DNA from: Rhodanobacter sp. T12-5
GTDB taxonomy: Bacteria; Pseudomonadota; Gammaproteobacteria; Xanthomonadales; Rhodanobacteraceae
DNA length: 64,000 nt
Direction: 5' to 3'
Assembly (NCBI RefSeq): GCF_008329435.1
Contig: NZ_NPKN01000001.1
Coordinates: 744,001 to 808,000, forward strand
Both the position numbers and the translations under genes were made by a program. Within the stretch, counting starts at the first letter, position 1. Each line of letters opens with the position of its first letter. The notes under the pieces were generated by a model that saw only the letters and a program-made list of their open reading frames with translations, searched no databases and was not told the DNA's origin. This document shows positions 47,472 to 55,255 of this stretch, in pieces.

Positions 47472-49904
47472 ATGACACGAATGCCGCGCTCCGGCCTCTT
47501 GCTGCTGATCAGCGGCTGCGTGTTCGTACTGCTGGGTTTGACCCTGGTCATTGGCGGTGCGCGTCTGCTGATGCTGGGCGGCTCGCCTTACTACCTGCTT
47601 GCCGGGCTCGGCATGGCCGTCAGCGGCGCGCTGCTGATCGCGGGTCGGAGCGAGGCGCTGTGGCTGTATGCGCTGTTGCTGTTCGGCACGACCGTGTGGG
47701 CACTGGCCGAGGTGCGGCTGGACTGGTGGCAGCTGCTGCCGCGGCTGGATGTGTGGTTCGTGCTGGGGTTGTGGTTGGCGCTGCCGTTCGTCAATCGTCG
47801 TTTGCGTGTGATGCAGGACGGTGGCGACGTGAAGTGGCGTGGTGGGTGCTGGGCGCTTGGTAGCGCGCTGGCGATCGCCGCCATTTTCGGTATCGCCGCG
47901 CTGCTGCGCAGTCCCCAGGATCATCCAGGAGCGTTCGCCGCGGCCCGCATGGAGGCGAGCGGCAGCGTCGCATCGCCGTTTGTGGCAGCCGGTGACTGGA
48001 CGGCTTACGGCCGCTCCGGTTATGGCGACCGACATGCACCAGCGCGGGAGATCACGCCGCAGAACGTGCAGCAGTTGCAGGTGGCATGGACGTTCCACAC
48101 CGGCGACTTGAAGGGCTCCGATGATCCGCGGGAAACCGCCAGCGAGGTCACGCCGTTGAAGGCCAACGGCATGCTCTACCTGTGCACGCCGCAGCACGTC
48201 GTGATCGCGCTCGACCCGGATACCGGCAAGCAACGCTGGCGCTACCGCCCGGAAAGCAGCCGGCAATCGACGCATCGTCGGCCCGCTGCCTGCCGCGGCG
48301 TGGCGTATCACGACTCGGGCGCCTATGTCGGCACTGCCGCGGCGGCGTGGTTGCCCGCGCCGGCCGCGTCCAGCGCAGCACCGAGCGCACCGCGCGTGGT
48401 GCCGAAAGGCGCGGTGGCGATGTCGAGCATCCGTTTCGACGAATGCCCGCGCCGCATTCTTGCGCCGACCGCCGACGCCACCATCGTGGCCATCAATGCC
48501 GATACCGGCCAGCCGTGCGGGAGTTTTGGGGACCACGGCGTCATCGGTCTGGATGGAGACCAGCCGATGCGCAAGCGCGGCTTTCTCGACCCGACCTCGC
48601 CACCGCTGGCAACCCGGCATGTGCTGATCGTCAGCGCCGCCGACACCGATGGCGCGGACACCGGCGTGATTCGCGGCTACGACATCGACACCGGCAAGCT
48701 GTTGTGGAACTGGGATCCGTCGAACCCTGCGGAAACCGCACCAGTCGCGCCGGGTCAGACCTCCGTGCACCATTCGCCGAACTCCTCGGGCGTGTCCAGC
48801 GTCGACGAGAAGCTAGGCCTGGTCTACGTCCCGATGGGCGGCCAGACGCCGCGCGCGCGTGGTGGTCGGCGCGATTCGCCGGGCGAGCGTTTCGGCAGCG
48901 CGATCGTGGCGCTGGACATCGCCACCGGCAAGCTGCGTTGGGTCTACCAGAGCGTGCATCACGATGTGTGGAACCTCGGGCCTGGCGGTCAGCCGAGCCT
49001 GGTCGATCTGGATACGCCGCAGGGCAAACTGCCGGCGCTGATCGCCGCGACCCGGCGCGGCGACATCTACGTGCTCGATCGCCGCGACGGCAAGCCGATC
49101 GTGCCCGCACCGGAACAGCCGGTGCCGCAGGGCGCAGCGACGGGGGACCATCTGGCGCCGACCCAGCCGTTCTCCGCGCTGTCGTTCCAGCCACCGACAT
49201 TGCGCGAGCGTGACATGTGGGGCGCCACGGCATTCGACCAGCTGATCTGCCGGATCGATTTCAGGAAATTGCGCTACGACGGCATCTTCACGCCGCCGTC
49301 GGCACAGGGCTCGTTGATGCATCCGGGCGGTTCCGGTGTCTTCGATGGCGGCGGCATCAGTATCGATCCGCTGCGCCAGCTGGCCATCGTCAACCCGAAT
49401 GACATGGCCTTCGTGTCGCGGCCGATGGCTGGAGCCGGCTTCGCGACGGACCCGCATCCGCTGCTGTCTCCGCTCGGCATCCCCTGCCAGGCGCCGCCCT
49501 GGGGTCATGTCGCGGCGGTCGACCTGAAGACCATGCAGCGCGTGTGGATGCACAGAAACGGCATCGTGCAGGGTCGCCTGCTCTTTGGCATGGCATTGCC
49601 GCTGGGCGTGCCCAGCCTTGGCGGCCCGCTGAGCACCGGCGGCGGCGTGGCGTTTCTCGGTGGCACGGCGGACGACTACCTGCGCGCTTATGACGTGCGC
49701 ACTGGCCGGCAGTTGTGGCAGTCGCGCCTGCCAGCCAGCAGCCACGCTACGCCGATGAGCTATGTGTCGGACCGCAGCGGCCGCCAGTACGTGGTGGTGA
49801 TGACCGGTGGTCGCGATCGGCGGGGCACGACGATGGGCGGTTCGCTGGTCGCATACGCCCTGCCGGGCAGCCCCGCCGCGTCGGCATCGACGGGTTCACG
49901 GTAA
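47472..49904 (+). CDS. gcd: Membrane-bound PQQ-dependent glucose-type dehydrogenase
   Basis: 810 residues, the length of mGDH. Residues 1-145 form about five membrane helices (LLLLISGCVFVLLGLTLVIG, LLAGLGMAVSGALLIAG, LWLYALLLFGTTVWALAE, VLGLWLALPFV, LGSALAIAAIFGIAALL). The rest is an eight-bladed PQQ propeller (DWTAYGRSGYGDRHAPAREITPQN, GKQRWRYRP, FDECPRRILAPTADATIVAINADTGQPC, LVYVPMGG, GKLRWVYQSVHHDVWNL). It would oxidise an aldose or similar substrate in the periplasm and pass electrons to ubiquinone. The position corresponding to the catalytic aspartate of E. coli mGDH (TPD-I-W-G) reads TPRARGG here, so activity or substrate may differ. GAGG precedes the ATG. Confidence 0.85.
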   Translation: MTRMPRSGLLLLISGCVFVLLGLTLVIGGARLLMLGGSPYYLLAGLGMAVSGALLIAGRSEALWLYALLLFGTTVWALAEVRLDWWQLLPRLDVWFVLGLWLALPFVNRRLRVMQDGGDVKWRGGCWALGSALAIAAIFGIAALLRSPQDHPGAFAAARMEASGSVASPFVAAGDWTAYGRSGYGDRHAPAREITPQNVQQLQVAWTFHTGDLKGSDDPRETASEVTPLKANGMLYLCTPQHVVIALDPDTGKQRWRYRPESSRQSTHRRPAACRGVAYHDSGAYVGTAAAAWLPAPAASSAAPSAPRVVPKGAVAMSSIRFDECPRRILAPTADATIVAINADTGQPCGSFGDHGVIGLDGDQPMRKRGFLDPTSPPLATRHVLIVSAADTDGADTGVIRGYDIDTGKLLWNWDPSNPAETAPVAPGQTSVHHSPNSSGVSSVDEKLGLVYVPMGGQTPRARGGRRDSPGERFGSAIVALDIATGKLRWVYQSVHHDVWNLGPGGQPSLVDLDTPQGKLPALIAATRRGDIYVLDRRDGKPIVPAPEQPVPQGAATGDHLAPTQPFSALSFQPPTLRERDMWGATAFDQLICRIDFRKLRYDGIFTPPSAQGSLMHPGGSGVFDGGGISIDPLRQLAIVNPNDMAFVSRPMAGAGFATDPHPLLSPLGIPCQAPPWGHVAAVDLKTMQRVWMHRNGIVQGRLLFGMALPLGVPSLGGPLSTGGGVAFLGGTADDYLRAYDVRTGRQLWQSRLPASSHATPMSYVSDRSGRQYVVVMTGGRDRRGTTMGGSLVAYALPGSPAASASTGSR

Positions 49905-50063
49905 ACCTGCGCAGCTTTCGGCCGCTATAGCCATATGATGCGCCTGCCCGATCCGGGCCGAAAGACGCGGGCCGGGCTGGCGGCGACGCCTGCCTTGGCA
50001 TTGGCCGTCATTTGCTTTATGACTGGTTGGCGGCATGGACATCCCTGAGGGGGAGGATCGCGC

Positions 50064-53000
50064 ATGACCCAACGCCAGTGGCATCCGCGATCTGCGCTGA
50101 ACCGGTCGCTGACGGCTGAGGCCGGCGTGTTGCTGGTGCCTGCGCTCGGGCTTGTCGATGCGGGCATCGCGGCCGCCACGGGACAGCTGTCGCCGATGCG
50201 CGGCGCGACCGACCTGGTACTGGTGCTGTTGGCGCTTTCGACCTGGCTGGTTGCGCGCGATCGCCTGCGCGCAGGCCGCGTGCTGGCGCTGCTCACCGTC
50301 GTGCCGGCGTTGCTGGCGGCGCGCCTGAGTACGGCCGGCTGGGCCGATCCGCTGTTCGCGCCCTTGTGTGCTGCGCTGCTGCTGGTGCCGGCAATCTGCT
50401 GCAGGGGCCTGCCGGCCTCCGGCTTGCCCTGTGTGATTGCGCGCGGCGTCGCGGCGACGGCGATGTTTGTGGCGCTGGCGTGTCTGCTGCATGGATCGGG
50501 CGGCTATGCAGCGGTGGGCGAGATTCGCCCGGGCGCGCTGGTGGCCTGCGCGCTGGGTTGGCTGAGCCTGAGCTGCATCCTGCTTGGCCAAGGATTGGTC
50601 TGGTCGATTCCTTCGGCAGCTTCGGTGGCACTTTCCGGGCTCGGCTGGATGGGTGTGCTGGGCTGGCTGATCCAGTCGGCAACCCTGGTCCAGGGTGGGA
50701 CGAACCTGGTACCCATCGCCTTCAACTCCGCGCTGGCTTTCGTGCTGATGGGTCACGCCCTATGGCTGCTGGCGTCGGGGCGCGCATTCAGTGCCTGGTG
50801 CCTGGGCTTGCTGTGCGTTCCGCTGGCGATCTCACCCTTGCTGGCCGAGTGCCTGGGGTGGCCGGACTTCCTCGGCGAATTGTTCTGGCGACAGCAAGGC
50901 ATCACGGCAGAGGGTGCCTTGCCGGGACGGCTGGCGCCGAATACGTCGCTGGCGTTGCTGGCGGCCGAGCTGGGACTGAGCATGGCGCTGCTGGCACGGC
51001 GCAACGCCGGTCTGTGGAGTGTCGCCTGGGCCAGTGGCTTGCTGGTGCTGATGGCCGGAGCGATATCGCTTGCCGGCTACCTGTTCGCGCTGCCGGCGAT
51101 GCGTACGCTCGGCGTGCATGCGCACACGCCGATGTCGCTGCCGGTCGCCGTCGGCATGGCCGTCCTCGGCATCGGGCTGGTTGCCAGCAGCCCGCGTTCG
51201 CCATGGGAGCGACGCTATCGCACGGTGATCTTTCCGGCCGTGACGTGCCTGTTGACGGTGTCGCTGTCGCTGTTGCTGTGGCTTTCGCTGGAGCGACAGC
51301 AGGTCCAGTTGCAGCAGGCCGCCGGGCAGGTCTGGCGCGAGAATGCAGAGACCCTTCTGCACGGTGGCATGGATACGCTGGTGCGTGCCACCGATCGCCT
51401 GGCGGCCCGGCTGTCCGCCACGACGGATACGCCGGGCGCGATTCGCGATCGGCTGTTCGACGCCGATGCGTCCGGCTACCTGCGCGACATGGACGGACTG
51501 CGCACGCTCGGCTACGCCGATGCCGGGCGTGTGTTGCGCCGGTTGCGGGCACCCTCGTCCTCGGACATCAGGGTCGGCGCGGTGCTGGATCGCTCCGTCA
51601 GGCGCAAGCAACTGTTCGACCGGGCCGATGCCAGCACGCAGCCGGTGCTGAGCGCGCCGTTGACGCTGATCGGCGGCAAACGCGGCCAACTGATCGTCGC
51701 GCCGGTGCGCGACAACGCGGGGATCCAGGGCTACGTGATCGGTGCGCTTGAATTCGACCAGCTGTTTCCGCGCCTGCTGGCGGCCTTGCCGGGGCAACAC
51801 GGCCTGCGCATCAGCCAGGCGGGGGAGGTGTTGTATGCACGCGGTGCCGACAGCGGGGTCGCTCCGGTCAGCACGGATATTTCGTTGTACGGCCAGCACT
51901 GGCGAATGGACGTCTACCCGGATCGCGAAGGTATCGAAGCGCGCGTGCCGCAACTGGTCCTGCTGCTCGGTTTTGCCCTGGGCGGGTTGCTGGCGGTGGC
52001 GTTGCGGCTGTCCGCACTCGCGCGCGAACGGGCACGCCATGCCGAGGCCACCAGCGCCCAGTTGCGCGGGCAGGGCCGCGCGCTGGAGCGTGCACTGGAA
52101 GCGTCCCGGCTGATGATGGACAGCGCTCCGGACGTGATTTGCGTGATCGATCGCGACGGCCGCTTCCTGCAGGTCAGCGCGGCCGCCTTGCGCATGTGGG
52201 GTTACACGCCCGAATCGCTGGTGCGCGAGCCGCTGTCGCGGGTGGTCCATCCGGAGGATCGCGCAGGTACCGTGGCGGCGCTGGCACTGGTGATGCGCGG
52301 CGAACCCAATCCCGACTTCCGCAACCGCAACGTGACCCGCGATGGCCGGGTTCTTTACGTGCAATGGTCCGCGACGTGGTCGGCGCAGTCGCAATGCATG
52401 TACATGGTGGGGCGCGACTACACCGAGCTGCGCCGCGCCGAGAACCTGGAAAACCGCCGGCGCCTGGTGCTTGCCGCGGTGGCCGGCGGGCGGCCATTGC
52501 CCGAAGTGCTGGAGTCGCTGGTGACGGCTTACGAGGAGCACTACCCCGGCGCGTTGTGCTCGATCCTGCTGCTGCGTGAAGGTCGCCTCTTCCATGGCGC
52601 CGCGGTGCATCTGCCGGCGGACTATTGCCGCAGCATCGACGGCGCGGCGATCGGGCCGGAAGCGGGTTCATGCGGTACCGCGGCCTGGCGCGGCGAGCGC
52701 GTGGTAGTCACCGACATTGCCACCGATCCGCTGTGGCAAAACTATGCCTCGCTGGCGCTGCCGCACGGATTGCAGGCGTGCTGGTCCACGCCGATCCTGG
52801 CGCGTGACGGATCGGTGCTGGGTACGTTCGCGGTGTACTACACGACGCCGCGTGCGCCATTGCCGGAAGAGGTTTCCGGCATCGACACGCTGGCGGCGGT
52901 GGCGGCGGTGGCGATCGAGCATGAGCAGTCGTTCCAGCGCGTCAGCGAAAGCGAGCAGCGTTTCCGCTCGCTGTTCGACCATCATCCCGACGGCGTGTTC

Positions 53001-54800
53001 GCGCTGGGTCCCGACGGCCAGGTGATGCAGGGCAACCCGGCCGGTGCCGCATTGCTCGGTCTGGAGATGGTGGAATTGCGCGGCCGCCCGTTCGCGTACA
53101 GCTTCGTGGCGGCGGAGGGTGCCAGGGTACGGCAGTTGCTGACGGCTGCCACCCATGGCGAATCGGCCCGGCTCGACGTCACCGCGCAGGATGCGCGCGG
53201 CAACCGTTTCCCGGCGCATCTGGTCGGCATCCCGATCATCGTGGAAGGCGAGGCGCGCGGCGTCTTCGCCGTGCTGCAGGATCACCGCGAATTGCGCCAT
53301 GCACAGCAGGCCATGGTCAGCCAGCTGGCGCTGATCGTGGCGATCGCCGAAAGCGTGAATGAAGGCCTGATCGCGGTGGATCTGGAGGGACAACCCACCT
53401 TCCTCAACCACATGGCCTCGCGGGCGCTCGGCCTGCGGGTCGACAAGCTGCCCACGGGCAGTGAACTGCCCGCCGACATGGTGGCGCCGCTGCGGCAGAT
53501 CCTGGGCGGCACCGCGCTGGTGTCCGACAGCGACAGCCAGTTCGCGTTGCACGACGAGCGCACGCTGGAAGTGGCCTACCTGGCCAAGCCGCTGATGATC
53601 CACGGGAAGCTGGCGGGCGCCATGATGGCGTTTCGCGACATTGCCGCTGCCAAGGGAGCGCAACGCATCCTGCAACAGCGCAATCACTTCTTCGAAATGT
53701 CGCAGGAAGTGTTCTGCATCGCCGATCCGGTCACCGGCCGTTTCCTGCAGGTGAATCCGGCTTACGTCAAGCTGCTGGGCTTCGCGGAGGCCGAGATGCT
53801 GGCGATGCCGTTCATCGATTTGCTGCACCCGCTGGACAAGGCGCCGACGCAGGAGGCGATCGAGCGGCAGATGTCCGGCGCCGAGGCGATCAACGGGCTG
53901 CTCACCCGCATGCGCTGCGCCGACGACAGCTACCGCTGGCTCGAATGGGTTTCGATCACGGCATCCGATGGCCTGCTCTATGGCGCGGCGCGCGACGTTA
54001 CCGCCCGGCGCGAGGCCGACATCGCGCTGGCCAAGGCGATGGACGACCTGCGCATCCGCAACCGCGAACTGCAGGATTTTGCCTACGTCGCCTCGCATGA
54101 CCTGCAGGAGCCGCTGCGCAAGATCCAGTCATTCTCCGACCGGCTGCAATCCAGGCTGGGCAGCAGCCTGGACGATTCGTCCCACGACTACCTGCGGCGG
54201 ATGGGCCAGGCCGCACTTCGCATGCAGACCCTGATCGATGACCTGCTCGCCTATTCGCGGGTGGCGACGCGCACGGCCGGTGTCGCGCCGGTCGACCTGG
54301 CTGCGGTTCTGGCGGCGGTGCTGGACGACCTGGAGGCGCGCATCGCCGAGGCAAAAGCGGTCGTCACCTTCGATCCGCTGCCGACGATCCAGGCCGATGC
54401 CACGCAGATGCGCCAGCTGCTGCAGAACCTGCTGGCGAACGCACTGAAGTTCCGCGACGCCGAGCGGCCCTGCGTGGTCGCGATCAGCGTGCGCGGGACC
54501 GGTGCGGTCTTCGAATTGCGCGTCAGCGACAATGGCATCGGCTTCGAGCCGGCTTACGCCGAGCGCATCTTCGCGCCGTTCCAGCGACTGCATCCGCGCA
54601 ACGTCTACGAAGGCACCGGCATCGGCCTGGCCATCGTGCGGCGCATCGTCGAGCGGCACGGCGGCACGATCCGCGCCGAATCCGATGCTGGACAAGGGGC
54701 CAGCTTCATTGTCACTCTGCCCGTCATGTCGGCCGAACGGCTGTCTGCGGGCCGCGATGCTTCATCTATCGATGGCGAGATTCTGGAGGCGGATTCATGA
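50064..54800 (+). CDS. Large membrane sensor histidine kinase (multi-TM, PAS/GAF)
   Basis: 1578 residues. The first 410 or so form many membrane helices; an extracytoplasmic segment follows (residues about 415-630: WRENAETLLHGGMDTLV, TLIGGKRGQLIVAPVRDNAGI), then one more helix (LVLLLGFALGGLLAVALRL). In the cytoplasm: PAS (about 682-790), GAF (about 795-950), three further PAS domains (about 959-1075, 1075-1192 and 1205-1312), HisKA with phospho-accepting histidine in DFAYVASHDLQEPLRK (near 1340), and HATPase with LLQNLLANALKF and GTGIGLAIVRRIVERHGG. Likely integrates several unknown signals. GGGGGAGGA precedes the start. The stop overlaps the next gene. The final PAS has a heme-free pattern; ligand unknown. 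Confidence 0.9.
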   Translation: MTQRQWHPRSALNRSLTAEAGVLLVPALGLVDAGIAAATGQLSPMRGATDLVLVLLALSTWLVARDRLRAGRVLALLTVVPALLAARLSTAGWADPLFAPLCAALLLVPAICCRGLPASGLPCVIARGVAATAMFVALACLLHGSGGYAAVGEIRPGALVACALGWLSLSCILLGQGLVWSIPSAASVALSGLGWMGVLGWLIQSATLVQGGTNLVPIAFNSALAFVLMGHALWLLASGRAFSAWCLGLLCVPLAISPLLAECLGWPDFLGELFWRQQGITAEGALPGRLAPNTSLALLAAELGLSMALLARRNAGLWSVAWASGLLVLMAGAISLAGYLFALPAMRTLGVHAHTPMSLPVAVGMAVLGIGLVASSPRSPWERRYRTVIFPAVTCLLTVSLSLLLWLSLERQQVQLQQAAGQVWRENAETLLHGGMDTLVRATDRLAARLSATTDTPGAIRDRLFDADASGYLRDMDGLRTLGYADAGRVLRRLRAPSSSDIRVGAVLDRSVRRKQLFDRADASTQPVLSAPLTLIGGKRGQLIVAPVRDNAGIQGYVIGALEFDQLFPRLLAALPGQHGLRISQAGEVLYARGADSGVAPVSTDISLYGQHWRMDVYPDREGIEARVPQLVLLLGFALGGLLAVALRLSALARERARHAEATSAQLRGQGRALERALEASRLMMDSAPDVICVIDRDGRFLQVSAAALRMWGYTPESLVREPLSRVVHPEDRAGTVAALALVMRGEPNPDFRNRNVTRDGRVLYVQWSATWSAQSQCMYMVGRDYTELRRAENLENRRRLVLAAVAGGRPLPEVLESLVTAYEEHYPGALCSILLLREGRLFHGAAVHLPADYCRSIDGAAIGPEAGSCGTAAWRGERVVVTDIATDPLWQNYASLALPHGLQACWSTPILARDGSVLGTFAVYYTTPRAPLPEEVSGIDTLAAVAAVAIEHEQSFQRVSESEQRFRSLFDHHPDGVFALGPDGQVMQGNPAGAALLGLEMVELRGRPFAYSFVAAEGARVRQLLTAATHGESARLDVTAQDARGNRFPAHLVGIPIIVEGEARGVFAVLQDHRELRHAQQAMVSQLALIVAIAESVNEGLIAVDLEGQPTFLNHMASRALGLRVDKLPTGSELPADMVAPLRQILGGTALVSDSDSQFALHDERTLEVAYLAKPLMIHGKLAGAMMAFRDIAAAKGAQRILQQRNHFFEMSQEVFCIADPVTGRFLQVNPAYVKLLGFAEAEMLAMPFIDLLHPLDKAPTQEAIERQMSGAEAINGLLTRMRCADDSYRWLEWVSITASDGLLYGAARDVTARREADIALAKAMDDLRIRNRELQDFAYVASHDLQEPLRKIQSFSDRLQSRLGSSLDDSSHDYLRRMGQAALRMQTLIDDLLAYSRVATRTAGVAPVDLAAVLAAVLDDLEARIAEAKAVVTFDPLPTIQADATQMRQLLQNLLANALKFRDAERPCVVAISVRGTGAVFELRVSDNGIGFEPAYAERIFAPFQRLHPRNVYEGTGIGLAIVRRIVERHGGTIRAESDAGQGASFIVTLPVMSAERLSAGRDASSIDGEILEADS

Positions 54801-55255
54801 TGAAGGACCATGCAACATTGTCGATCCTGATGGCCGAGGACGATGCCGACGATCGGATACTGCTCAGCGATGCATTCCGCGACAGCGGCGTCGACGTCGC
54901 GCTCGAGTTCGTCCCCGATGGCGTCGAGTTGATGGCGCGGCTGCAGCGCCTGCTCGACGATCCGCACAGCAAACTTCCCGACTTGGTGCTGCTGGATCTC
55001 AACATGCCGCGCATGGACGGCCGCGAGGCGCTGCATGCCATTCGCGAACACGCCGGCCTGAAACACCTGCCGGTGATCGTGCTGACCACGTCGCGCGCGC
55101 AACTGGATATCCTGGCCAGCTACCGGCTCGGCGCCAACTCCTTCGTGACCAAGCCCAACCGGTTCGACGACCTCATCGGCGTGCTGCGCTCGCTGGAGCG
55201 CTACTGGATGGACATCGTGCAACTGCCCTCGGAATCGCAGGAGAGCAAGCCGTGA
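54797..55255 (+). CDS. CheY-like single-domain response regulator (Rcp type)
   Basis: 152 residues, a receiver domain only: LMAEDDADDRILL (acidic pair), LVLLDLNMPRMDGREAL with the phospho-accepting aspartate, VIVLTTSRAQLDIL, and NSFVTKPNRFDDL with the conserved lysine. It overlaps the kinase stop by four bases and its own stop overlaps the start of the next gene (GTGA). Receivers with the extended 'LPDLVLLDLNMPRMDG' and loop of this sort are typical of the Rcp1 group that follows phytochrome-like kinases. It probably shuttles phosphate from the kinase to another acceptor. Confidence 0.92.
   Translation: MMKDHATLSILMAEDDADDRILLSDAFRDSGVDVALEFVPDGVELMARLQRLLDDPHSKLPDLVLLDLNMPRMDGREALHAIREHAGLKHLPVIVLTTSRAQLDILASYRLGANSFVTKPNRFDDLIGVLRSLERYWMDIVQLPSESQESKP

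Noticed and set aside
54502-55251. N-terminal extension of the GGDEF-EAL frame
   Set aside because: It runs across the kinase end and the whole receiver gene and has no domain; the GTG at 55252 has a ribosome binding site.
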